64,000 nucleotides of DNA from Mesostigma viride. Its lineage: Eukaryota; Streptophyta; Mesostigmatophyceae; Mesostigmatales; Mesostigmataceae. The DNA is taken from the NCBI GenBank assembly GCA_009746045.1, contig RPFO01000253.1, positions 2,372,888-2,436,887 of the forward strand, given 5' to 3'. Position 1 is the first letter of the stretch; each line of letters opens with the position of its first letter. The notes under the pieces are model-generated. The model saw only the letters and a list, made by a program, of their open reading frames with translations. It ran no database searches and was not told the origin of the DNA. Shown piece by piece: positions 21,101 to 29,900 of the stretch. The translations under genes and the position numbers were made by a program.

Positions 21101-22420
21101 GATGTCGTCACACTCGGTCAGGTGGTCTTCCCCTGTGCCCAGGCAGGTGGCGGTCCCGGTCGCGGAAGGGTCCACCCCGCAGCTGCCAGAATCACCCTCC
21201 TCCTTCTTCCCCGCCTTGCCGCTATTGTCATCCTCCTTTGTCACGGCTTTGCTGTCACCTGCCTCCATAGCACCTGCTTTACTGTTGTCATCCTCCTCAT
21301 TTCCCCCCGTTGAGCGGCTGTCATCCTTTTCGCCCGCTTGGCTACTGTCGCCTGGCACTGCCCGCTCATGGCCATGTGTGTTCGCCTCCTTCTTATCAGC
21401 GTGAGACTCCTCTGCGTGGCCATGCTCCTCCTGTTCCCGGTGACTGTGCGGTTTCTTTTCATGCGGCGAGCTGGCAGTTGGCACGTTGGACACAGGAGGT
21501 CTCGCTGACGCGTCAGCTGTCGGCGATGACGTGGCGCCCGGCGGTTGTGCAGTCGTGACGGACGACTGCACGGAGTCCTTGTCCTTGGACGCGGGGCTGT
21601 GCTCATGCTCATGATGTTTGGACGCGTGCAAATGGGCCGGCCGCTCGTGGGCGCCCTTTTTATCCGAAGCGACATGGTCGGGGGAGGGCGCGTCTGACTT
21701 GTGGCTACTGTGCTCATGCAGAGGCCTGGGTGACCCTGCGGATATATCTGCAACCGTCGATTCCTCCTGGTGGGCAGCGTGGCGAGCTGCCGACGTCCTC
21801 GGTGAACCGGATTCACGTGATGTTGGTTCGTCGGAATCGGCCTGCGTCGCGTCGCTGTCGTCCGGCTCGCTGCCCGCCATCTCGTCCTCGCCCGTGTCAG
21901 CGTCGGCATCGTCGTCGGCATCATCGTCGTCGAATTCCTCAGGTTCTACAGGTATTCTGTACGCGCCATCGCCTTCATTGACTTCATCGTCACTAGGATT
22001 ATCGCGTACGGAATGTCCTTGGGCGCGATGGTGTTGTCGCGCCAGTAACGCAGCTGAGACACCGCGCGTGAAGTCTTCATCAATGACAACCTGGTAAGGT
22101 GGAAAGAACCCGTTTTAAAAGTCAATATTGCTACCAGTGCTACACTCTGTGGTACAAGTAAAAGCTGGAACAACTGGCCATAAAGGCAAGTAATCCCACA
22201 GATAAAGAGAAAGAAATTGATCGGGGGAAAAAAAAAACAGGGTCAGTGCGATTAAGCATACCTGACTATCTTGCGGCGTTTGAAAGCGCGACAGCATGAA
22301 CAAAACGTGGGACATATACACGACCCCAACCAGCATTGACAATCCTAAAGAGAGCCGTCGACATCCGCCCACGGAGCAGTACCCCCTGGTCCGCACCGGA
22401 AATCGTCGAGTTACTGCCAT
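9863..22420 (-). CDS. Giant type II membrane protein with glycosyltransferase family 8-like domain (9 exons)
   Basis: Nine exons (22420-22262, 22090-21094, 20305-20112, 18777-18598, 18239-17871, 17657-16322, 14418-14113, 13794-13517, 12628-9863) join with GT-AG boundaries and matching phase. They total 6,585 nt, about 2,194 residues. Exon 1 has a basic start and a hydrophobic signal anchor. Exon 2 is an acidic, Ser/Glu/His-rich stalk. Exon 3 opens a GT8-like fold (AWVTVLSDDRMLPGVLVL, from about residue 401). Exons 4-5 join to give KLAALLQEEYTK-VVYVDADAYVLAD, the D-x-D metal and nucleotide-sugar site (D515/D517). Exon 6 has a plant GT8-like tail (WADLQALP ... EEWWSLFF). Exons 6-9 are mostly Gly/His/Ser/Glu-rich. 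GT8 enzymes transfer sugars from nucleotide-sugars, and the topology suggests the Golgi. Acceptor and donor sugar are unknown. The start codon is the first ATG before the anchor. Confidence 0.8.
12760..13020. repeat. Purine-rich GGGGGAGAG tandem tract in GT8 intron 8
   Basis: About 230 bp of almost pure purine on the plus strand built from GGGGGAGAG, GGTTAAG and GGGGAAG units. On the transcribed gene's sense strand this is C/T-only, just upstream of exon 9, so it may serve as an oversized polypyrimidine tract. Such mirror-like tracts can form triplex or i-motif structures. Confidence 0.8.
13285..13335 (-). repeat. Solo GTGACGCAGTCAC hairpin in GT8 intron 8
   Basis: Minus-strand GTGACGCAGTCACGCG at about 13294-13309 matches the family A LINE tail hairpin. 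No LINE coding sequence adjoins it. Confidence 0.5.
13517..13794 (-). CDS. GT8-like gene exon 8
   Basis: Acceptor GTGACGCAG, donor AAG|GTACGG. It encodes a short ordered segment (INLNVYEATLRLMLNEVSWS) followed by an acidic DEEEEEEED tract and KGADKGVDKG repeats. Phase 1 in, phase 0 out. Confidence 0.65.
14113..14418 (-). CDS. GT8-like gene exon 7
   Basis: Acceptor GTGTGCAG, donor AAAG|GTACTG, phase 1 at both ends. It encodes ALAGLGPNSTREERHAAMEK, a probable helix, followed by a Lys/Glu-rich coiled-coil-like run. Confidence 0.65.
14890..15215 (+). mobile_element. tRNA-like SINE copy S1 (in GT8 intron 6, antisense)
   Basis: Shares an ordered set of motifs with copies S2 (44.75 kb) and S3 (53 kb). 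These are a hairpin GTGAGTAG-TACTC-CTACTCAC, then CTCTCCGGTA, then a long stem TTTTCGCA ... TGCGAAA with inner GGCTATAG/CTATAG, and a conserved core GATGCCTTCGGATCGGGAGAC. The B-box region is degenerate here (TTTTTGAATCC). The element is diverged but its stems are preserved. Confidence 0.6.
15345..15668. repeat. CTATCTC heptanucleotide minisatellite (about 44 copies)
   Basis: A 7-bp unit CTATCTC repeats with almost no variation, flanked by shorter CCTGCCT and CATCCTAT arrays on the left and CCATAAACTATAT variants on the right. It lies in intron 6 of the GT8-like gene. Confidence 0.9.
15820..16035. repeat. (GCCC)n-type GC-only tandem tract
   Basis: About 210 bp consisting almost only of GCCC, CCGCC and CCTGCC units, in intron 6 of the GT8-like gene. 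The opposite strand is G-rich and could form quadruplexes. Open frames in all phases are low-complexity artefacts. Confidence 0.9.
16322..17657 (-). CDS. GT8-like gene exon 6
   Basis: Acceptor CACCGCAG, donor CAAG|GTGGGT. The first third (ERFLLPDGT ... KWADLQALPVSAWPSPHARS ... VYEEWWSLFF) resembles the C-terminal part of plant and algal GT8 domains, where a Trp-Trp helix follows the catalytic core. The remainder is a charged His/Asp/Lys/Glu-rich linker with many HEHD-type repeats, then a short ordered stretch (ERALANMSPSMRAHVDRLRG). Confidence 0.7.
17871..18239 (-). CDS. GT8-like gene exon 5 (D-x-D motif; poly-Ser insert)
   Basis: Starts directly with VVYVDADAYVLADPARLFC, the diagnostic GT8 metal-binding strand. 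A (TCA)n microsatellite at about 18090-18130 encodes about 14 consecutive serines inside the catalytic domain. Ends at CTG|GTACGT (17871/17870), phase 0. Confidence 0.78.
18598..18777 (-). CDS. GT8-like gene exon 4
   Basis: Exactly 60 codons between CCGCCAG and AAG|GTAGGG. It begins LSQLCVRVKPLLS, which continues the GT8 pattern left by exon 3, and ends MKLAALLQEEYTK, the helix that precedes the D-x-D strand in the family. Confidence 0.75.
19395..19505. repeat. Short imperfect tandem repeat (about 21-23 bp x5)
   Basis: Repeats of ATCCTAA(C/T)AA(C)ACAATA in intron 3 of the GT8-like gene. Confidence 0.65.
20112..20305 (-). CDS. GT8-like gene exon 3 (start of catalytic domain)
   Basis: Acceptor TTTCCAG just upstream of 20305, donor CGG|GTAGAA at 20112. 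It encodes CKQAWVTVLSDDRMLPGVLV, then SLR, then DIVVVTMP-VSAATRRVVRR. This matches the first beta strand, the 'LxxSLR' helix and the 'vVtp.vs...r..L' segment of GT8 enzymes. Phase 1 in, phase 0 out. Confidence 0.75.
21094..22090 (-). CDS. GT8-like gene exon 2 (acidic stalk)
   Basis: Acceptor TTACCAG at 22091-22093, donor G|GTGAGG at 21094/21093. It starts VVIDEDFTRGVSAALL, then a DDDDADDDADADTGEDE run, then a long His/Ser/Lys/Glu-rich stretch without a fold signature, ending in a short Cys/Thr segment. It probably forms the stem between membrane and catalytic domain. Confidence 0.75.
22262..22420 (-). CDS. GT8-like gene exon 1 (signal anchor)
   Basis: Encodes 53 residues starting at ATG 22420-22418. 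A basic stretch with CRR is followed by about 20 hydrophobic residues (LSLGLSMLVGVVYMSHVLFML), then ends at CAG|GTATGC. A positive N-side followed by one membrane segment is the usual type II Golgi anchor. The exon ends in phase 0. Confidence 0.75.
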
Positions 22421-22793
22421 TGTGCCTATACAATAAGCGTGACCCTCTGCACAACCATCTCATTGGGAAATTATACCTAACGTGATGCCGTGCACGAACA
22501 TTGTCAAGCCTTCAACATCATTAGAGTGCGACGTCGAGGCATGCCTGTCGCCATCTCGCCATGGCCGCTGTGGCACAAACACGAGGTGCGCTGGAGTACC
22601 TTACATCGCAGAGCGAGCACCCTGCCATGGTTGCTGCCAGTTCGACAACGCAGCCGGGGATCAGCCTCTAGAGCTAGTTCTTGCGGTCTGCAAGCTGAGC
22701 CCCGAGACCGTACGACGGAACTTGCCCAAATAAACCAACCATGGCCACAAGAGTCAAATTTTCCCGTACCGGGGGTGCCACGAGATCTGCAAG

Positions 22794-22867
<74 letters not shown>

Positions 22868-23399
22868 GGGGCCGTGTGTAGTATTCAAGTACAATATTGA
22901 CTTGCCCTGACTTCCCCGTTCCTCTCAAACGACCCGACCCGACCTAGTAGCTGTAGTACCAACACCACTAGCGGGTTATACTTTTTCAGCCATGGCTAGC
23001 TGGCTGTCCATTGGCTGGCCTCTGGAATAGATTGCTGCCTGTTGGTACGGGAAGACGGCCGGGTGCGTCCCTGAGTTAACTTTTTGATAGTTCCGCCCAA
23101 CGATAACTCCGGAGGGACTCGAGAGAAGACACAAGCGAGCAGGAGGCAGCGAGCAGGAGGCAGCGAGCAGGTCGCATGCCCCGCTATCAGCTAAAAAGCC
23201 CTGTCGCCGCTTGTAAGCCTGGCAGTGCAGCTCAGCAATCGACGAAGTGCTTTCAAGCTCGGGTTGTGGCTCCAACAGATAAGTGGCAGCGTTTCCCTCG
23301 GCCATTAGCCGGAGTGCGGTTTTGAAAAGAAAGGCACGTTGGGAAGGTCCACGGTCCAAAATGGCAGGGTGATTTACGTTTTTTAAACCGTGCATTGGG
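22421..23399. promoter_or_regulatory. Divergent intergenic region (putative bidirectional promoter)
   Basis: 979 bp separate the start codons of the minus-strand GT8-like gene and the plus-strand crystallin-domain gene. No other gene is seen. It holds a (TTG)25 microsatellite and a short GCGAGCAGGAGGCA duplication near 23135-23170. No clear TATA box could be assigned. A promoter function is inferred from position only. Confidence 0.4.
22793..22868. repeat. (TTG)n microsatellite, about 25 units
   Basis: Uninterrupted TTG repeat in the intergenic space between two divergent genes; the poly-Val and poly-Gln frames it creates are not genes. Confidence 0.95.
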
Positions 23400-23936
23400 A
23401 TGGCAAGGCATAAAATGGCGAAAAGTACCGCAGCTTGCTATGGCGTACGCATTATCGCGCTGGTGTGTCTATGCATTCTTGCAATGTCGTCAGGCGTATG
23501 CTCTAAATCTCCGCCGGCAAAGGCACCAGAAAAGGTACCAGTGAAGTTGAAGGAGTCAGGGAAGGACGCGGGCAAGGGCAGCGCGTCCGCCTCTAAGAAA
23601 TCAACGCCACCACCCCCTGCGCCAAGGTGGAGCCCACCCGGTAAAGCGGGGAAACCCGCTCCACCGCCACCGGCATCAACGCCGACACATCCAGCGGCAC
23701 ATAAGCCATTGGCCAACGCTGAGCTGAAGGCCAAGGTCGCTACTATTGGCCGTCGGCTGGACTGCGGTACCAATACACAGCAATTAATCATGGAGCCCAA
23801 GGGGCATCCGTTGCATTACGGAGATTACGGGGCGTACTCTCACGTTTGCCCAAATGCTTTGGTGACATTATATGCCAGGCCGAACTTCCAAGGACCCGCC
23901 GTCTCTTTAGGCTGTAGTGCGACGGATTTGAAGCAA
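23400..23936 (+). CDS. Crystallin-domain gene exon 1
   Basis: Signal peptide, Lys/Pro-rich linker and first Greek-key half (LYARPNFQG). Donor CAA|GTAAGT at 23936/23937, phase 0. Confidence 0.8.
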
Positions 23937-26900
23937 GTAAGTGGACACTCGTGGCAACATTTGTATTTTTTGTGATGGTGCTTTTTGATGGCATCGACAT
24001 GCATCCGACGAAGGCGCAATGGACGCAAGCTCGTGCTTTGGCGTTGTTCATGACACGTAGTCCGTGTTTTCCTTGCTTTGCAACTTTCTTCTCGTTGTGC
24101 ACTTGCCAGTTTATCTGTTTCGATATCCTGAGTATCGCTGTTAAGGAGGGCAGCTCCGCCATTCTGTATGAAGACCTCAACTTTGAAGGGGTACGTATGT
24201 ATGATATTAAGTATTCATGGTGCAGTCATTTCAGCAGGCATCCCCCGGGTCTCATTACTTGGAGCATATGGACAAGTTGGCACCGCATGGCCGTTTTGTT
24301 TCTATGTTTGGGGACACCCTGCTTGTGGTATATTGAGTCTGCCATCTTCAATTTGGGCCAGTGTATATTGTCACGAGAGACGGATAAAATCTGATGACCC
24401 TGGGGTCTCTGGGATTCTAGCTCTGGGGAGTTGTTTTTCGATACGGCCATTGCACGTGGTTTGGAAATGGGCACATGCAACAGGCATTGGCCAATGAACT
24501 TGCAGCCGAGCCTGCATGCACATGCCAGATGCTAGCGTTGCCATTGCAAATAAGTGCCTTCCGCCATTATCATCTCAAACGTATGGCGGCTAGGCCTACC
24601 CAATGCTCCGCTCTTGGTCCAAATCAGGCCGAGCGAGGGCACATGGGAACAAAAGGGGATAACAAAAGGGGATGAAAGGAGGATAGCTTGAGGGGGGGAG
24701 AATATGAGGGCAACGCGAGGATACATGGAGGGGGGCAGATGCCCACTTGAACCCTGTGCTTTTGCTCATGAAGCCAAATCTCTGGGCAAAGCTGGCATGC
24801 TGGCATGGGTTGCTGGCACGACAGACTGGGCAGGGTGCCTGTTCTAGTCAGTCATTCCGTCGGTATCACCGCCGGTGGTTGCTTCATGCCCCCCGGTTGG
24901 GAGGGTCCCCAGGGCCGCGCAACATGCAGCCGTGTCAACGGGTTGCAGGATGTGCATGGGGAAGGGAAGGGGAGTGACCGTGCATGCGGCTAGGGCCGGG
25001 CGGCTGGGCCATGGCCGGTGCAAGGGGCAGGGCGAGTGCCAGCGCTAAGTGAATGTGTGTGAGCATGTATGAGCATGGGAGAGTTTTGGCAGGCAGGCAA
25101 GTTTCCACGTATAAAATATTACTTGTGTCAGGTACGCTCGATGTCAGATGCTCCTTGTGTCCGAAATTTCATTCATCCAACGTAGTGCCTTACTGGAAAT
25201 GCCTGGTGTCCCTGGGTGGCTGGCTCCTGTCGCACCAATCCACCCAAGCCCCCCCCGGTGACCAATCCTCCAGAGTTCCCCATGGACCCAACCCCAGGCC
25301 CCCGTTTATCTATTATCTTTCTACTGTCTACCCACGTATTCATTACATATTCATTATTTCTAGACATAATGGTATCTGTTTTGGAGTTCACGAGTAGCAT
25401 TCTGAGCTCATGGCCTGACTGGCATGGTGGTGTGGTCTAAGCGCCTCATGGGCACAGCCCTGGTGTCCACTCGCAATCGCTAGCACGGGAAGTTGTCCTC
25501 GTTCATGTTCTGGAAAGGCAGTGGCGGGCCGGCGTGGGAACGGACATGTGGCATGGGCCCCACCGTGTAGGCTTGAAGCGTTTCTGCTGGGCGTAGCGGT
25601 GTGGTCTCGGAACCGCATCAGTAGGGTATACAATGGCGGTGGCGCATGTGCCCAGCCTTCCGCTGGCTGTTTGGCTCCTCCCAGCAGCGTTGCTGCTTCT
25701 ATCAGTCGATCTTTTACTATCCTTGTTCCCCTCTTTGCCTGCATACCCTCGTGTGCCCCCTGGGCGGCTTGCCTCCCGTGCTGGTAATACCTGTAGTCCC
25801 GCTTCCTTCGGCTGCTCTGCCTGCGCCACTATGCCTGCGCCACTGTGCCTGCGCCACTGTGCCTGCGCCACTGTGCCTGCGCCACTGTGCCTGCGCCACT
25901 GTGCCTGCGCCACTGTGCCTGCGCCACTATGCCTGCGCCACTGTGCCTGCGCCACTGTGCCTGCGCCACTGTGCCTGCGCCACTATGCCTGCGTCATATC
26001 AAGGATCCCATACTATGCCTGTCGCCCTGCATGCCTGTGGCCCTGCTCCTCTCCGAATGGCCCCTTGTCCAACCATCCTCTGTCTTCATCCATGCCCTTC
26101 CCATTCATTATCATTCCTCTTCGCTGTCGCCCTCCCCTTTTCCCCCCTTTCATCCCATCTCATTTTGCCTTGCGCCTTTCGTTACGACGGTTATGCTTTC
26201 CTGCCCTTCTTTGCCCTTCATGTCCCGCCTTGTGCCCTTCCCAGCCTGTTGAAGGGGGCTCTTCCCCTTCCCAACTGTTTGTCTCCTTTTGCATTGCCAT
26301 TCTTGCTGTCCTTCCTCTGAAGCTCCTTCCCCCTAACTCCCATGACAAACACACACTCGCCTTCGTGCGTTCTGCTGCCCGTCCTGTCTTGTCTCCTCCC
26401 ACCGCTCCCCCCCTCCAGGACAAGATCGTGGTGGGCAAGGGCGGCATTGACAACCTGAAGAAGAAGGACTACAAGGACTGCCGCTTCACGCGCGGGCGCT
26501 CGCTGTTCATCTGCGAGGGCTCGTCCAACACACGCACGATGAAGGGGTGCCCGAACGCGCACCACGTGAAGACGTGCCACGCAGAGGCGCACAAGTCTGC
26601 CGACGTGCGCGCGCTTGCAGGTGAGGTCTCTTGTGTTTATTAGTTTATATTTAGTGGGTGGGTGTTTATATTTTATGAAGTAGACTCAAGGACAACACCC
26701 CACAGACACACAGACACACGCATAAACACGCATGCACGAGGCAGAGTGACGTATGCGCGCTCGCATGTGGGCATGGGAACAATCCCAGCAGCAGAACACA
26801 TGGACACACACACGCACACAAAAGCACAGCACACAAGAACAACACACAAGCCGGTTGGTGCACAACTAGTTACACACTTTGTTCCTGCTATTGTTTGTTT

Positions 26901-29900
26901 CCACTCCCCCCCCCCCCCCCCCCCCCTGGCTGGCCGCGTTCCTTGTGTCAAATGCTCCCCCTGTGGCTCGCTCCCCTGGGTTACCTGCCTTCCTTGCTAA
27001 TTGTCTGGCCCTTCTATTTGCCCTTACGACCCCAAATCCCGTTGGTCGCCTTATCTTCTGTGTCCCCACTACCCCCCCCCCTCTTGGTTGCGTACGCCAG
27101 TAATCCCCGACGACCCCTCGATGGGCGTGCTGTCATGGGAGGAAGACATCAAGTGGGCGGAGGGCGGCCAGACGGCGGTGCGCTTCCTCAAGCCGCACGA
27201 GCACTGGGGGTCCACCCCGGGCCCGCAGACGTGCTTCTACAAGACGTTTGTGCGCGAGGCACAGAAGGGCTGCCTGCCCAGCGGGTAGGTGGAGCTACGA
27301 GGGAGAGTGTAAGCTAGGGTTGGTGGAGCTACGAGGGAGATGGTAAGCTAGGGTTGGTGGAGCTACGAGGGAGAGTGTAAGCTAGGGTTGGTGGAGCTAC
27401 GAGGGAGATGGTAAGCTAGGGTTGGTGGAGCTACGAGGGAGATGGTAAGCTAGGGTTGGTGGAGCTACGAGGGAGATGGTAAGCTAGGGTTGGTGGAGCT
27501 ACGCGGGAGATGGTAAGCTAGGGTTGGTGGAGCTACGAGGGAGATGGTAAGCTAGGGTTGGTGGAGCTATGAGGGAGATGGTAAGCTAGGGTTGGTGGAG
27601 CTACGAGGGAGATGGTAAGCTAGGGTTGGTGGAGCTACGAGGGAGACGGTAAGCTAGGGTTGGTGGAGCTACGAGGGAGAGTGTAAGCTAGGGTTGGTGG
27701 AGCTACGAGGGAGATGGTAAGCTAGGGTTGGTGGAGCTACGAGGGAGATGGTAAGCTAGGGTTGGTGGAGCTACGAGGGAGATGGTAAGCTAGGGTTGGT
27801 GGAGCTACGAGGGAGATGGTAAGCTAGGGTTGGTGGAGCTACGAGGGAGATGGTAAGCTAGGGTTGGTGGAGCTACGAGGGAGATGGTAAGCTAGGGTTG
27901 GTGGAGCTACGAGGGAGATGGTAAGCTAGGGTTGGTGGAGCTACGAGGGAGATGGTAAGCTAGGGTTGGTGGAGCTACGAGGGAGATGGTAAGCTAGGGT
28001 AGGTGGAGCTACGAGGGAGATGGTAAGCTAGGGTAGGTGGAGCTACGAGGGAGATGGTAAGCTAGGGTTGGTGGAGCTACGAGGGAGATGGTAAGCTAGG
28101 GTTGGTGGAGCTACGAGGGAGATGGTAAGCTAGGGTAGGTGGAGCTACGAGGGAGATGGTAAGCTAGGGTTGGTGGAGCTACGAGGGAGATGGTAAGCTA
28201 GGGTTGGTGGAGCTACGAGGGAGAGTGTAAGCTAGGGTAGGTGGAGCTACGAGGGAGATGGTAAGCTAGGGTTGGTGGAGCTACGAGGGAGAGTGTAAGC
28301 TAGGGTTGGTGGCGCTACGAGGGAGATGGTAAGCTAGGGTTGGTGGAGCTACGAGGGAGATGGTAAGCTAGGGTAGGTGGAGCTACGAGGGAGATGGTAA
28401 GCTAGGGTTGGTGGAGCTACGAGGGAGATGGTAAGCTAGGGTTGGTGGAGCTACGAGGGAGATGGTAAGCTAGGGTTGGTGGAGCTACGAGGGAGATGGT
28501 AAGCTGGGGTTGGTGGAGCTACGAGGGAGATGGTAAGCTGGGGTTGGTGGAGCTACGAGGGAGATGGTAAGCTAGGGTCGGTGGAGCTACGAGGGAGATG
28601 GTAAGCTAGGGTTGGTGGAGCTACGAGGGAGATGGTAAGCTAGGGTTGGTGGAGCTACGAGGGAGAGTGTAAGCTAGGGTTGGTGGAGCTACGAGGGAGA
28701 TGGTAAGCTAGGGTCGGTGGAGCTACGAGGGAGATGGTAAGCTAGGGTTGGTGGAGCTATGAGGGAGATGGTAAGCTAGGGTCGGTGGAGCTACGAGGGA
28801 GATGGTAAGCTAGGGTTGGTGGAGCTATGAGGGAGATGGTAAGCTAGGGTTGGTGGAGCTACGAGGGAGATGGTAAGCTAGGGTTGGTGGAGCTACGAGG
28901 GAGATGGTAAGCTAGGGTCGGTGGAGCTACGAGGGAGATGGTAAGCTAGGGTTGGTGGAGCTATGAGGGAGATGGTAAGCTAGGGTTGGTGGAGCTACGA
29001 GGGAGATGGTAAGCTAGGGTAGGTGGAGCTACGAGGGAGACCACCAAAGTTTGTGTGTGTGCGCATGCCAGCAGAAAACCATGAATGAATGTGTGCGCGT
29101 GCGCGGGCTCACTATACGTGCATGTGTGCGCACGTGTGCCACTCTCTCCATCCCCACCCTCTCCATCCCCACCCCCTTCACCCCGCCCTCCCTCACCCCA
29201 TTCTCCCTCATCCCCCCCTCTAGGGAGTTTGGCGCGCTGGGCGACATCCTGCGCCAGTTTGCGCCCGAGTACAAGGGCGTGGCACGCATCGACGCGCGCT
29301 GGCACACGGCCGTGATGGGCCGCACCGTGGAGCCGGCGCCCGACGGCTCGTGGGGCGGCGAGTACATCTTCAAACACAACATCATGTACGGGCTCGATCA
29401 TCCCAGCTACATGGTCGTTGACGTGGCCACCACCAACTGCGCGCGCTGTGGGCTCAACATCCTATCGTACAAGGTGCGCGGGGTGACTAGATTGAAATTA
29501 AGTTCCGTGACCTTGTTGCGTGGGTCCCCAATAGGTGGGGTGATGAGGGGCTGTAGTAAGGGGGAGAGGTGCAGTCTACGCGGAAATTAGTTGATTAATC
29601 GGGGGGGGGGAGATGATGGTGTAGCTTGTAGGGGAAGGTGGGGGATTATGTTATATTAGGCCCATTCTGCAGGTCACAAGCGGTCCCCATGAAAACGTAC
29701 GGAGCCAGGATGGAGCATGATGGTAATCCTCCCCCCCTCCAAGCTTGCCGGCCTAAAGCTGCAGTTTTGGCCAGTTGACAGATCCGGGTTAGCGGGGGGC
29801 TAAATGTTTTTGTGCTTACTGGGTATGTTAGGCTCTGCACCTTGGTGTGCACAACGGAGCCTACTGTATCGGGGGAGGACGGCCATCGTTCCCTCTCTCC

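Noticed and set aside
25633-26643. 336-residue plus-strand ORF
   Set aside because: Mostly a 14-bp minisatellite translated in frame; only its end (26419-26620) is a real exon.
27285-29040. CRISPR-like regular array
   Set aside because: Units are contiguous 34-bp repeats without distinct spacers and lie in a eukaryotic intron.
27285-29040. Interstitial telomere because of TAGGGTTGG
   Set aside because: The TAGGG occurs once per 34-bp unit, not as a 6-7-bp tandem telomere repeat.
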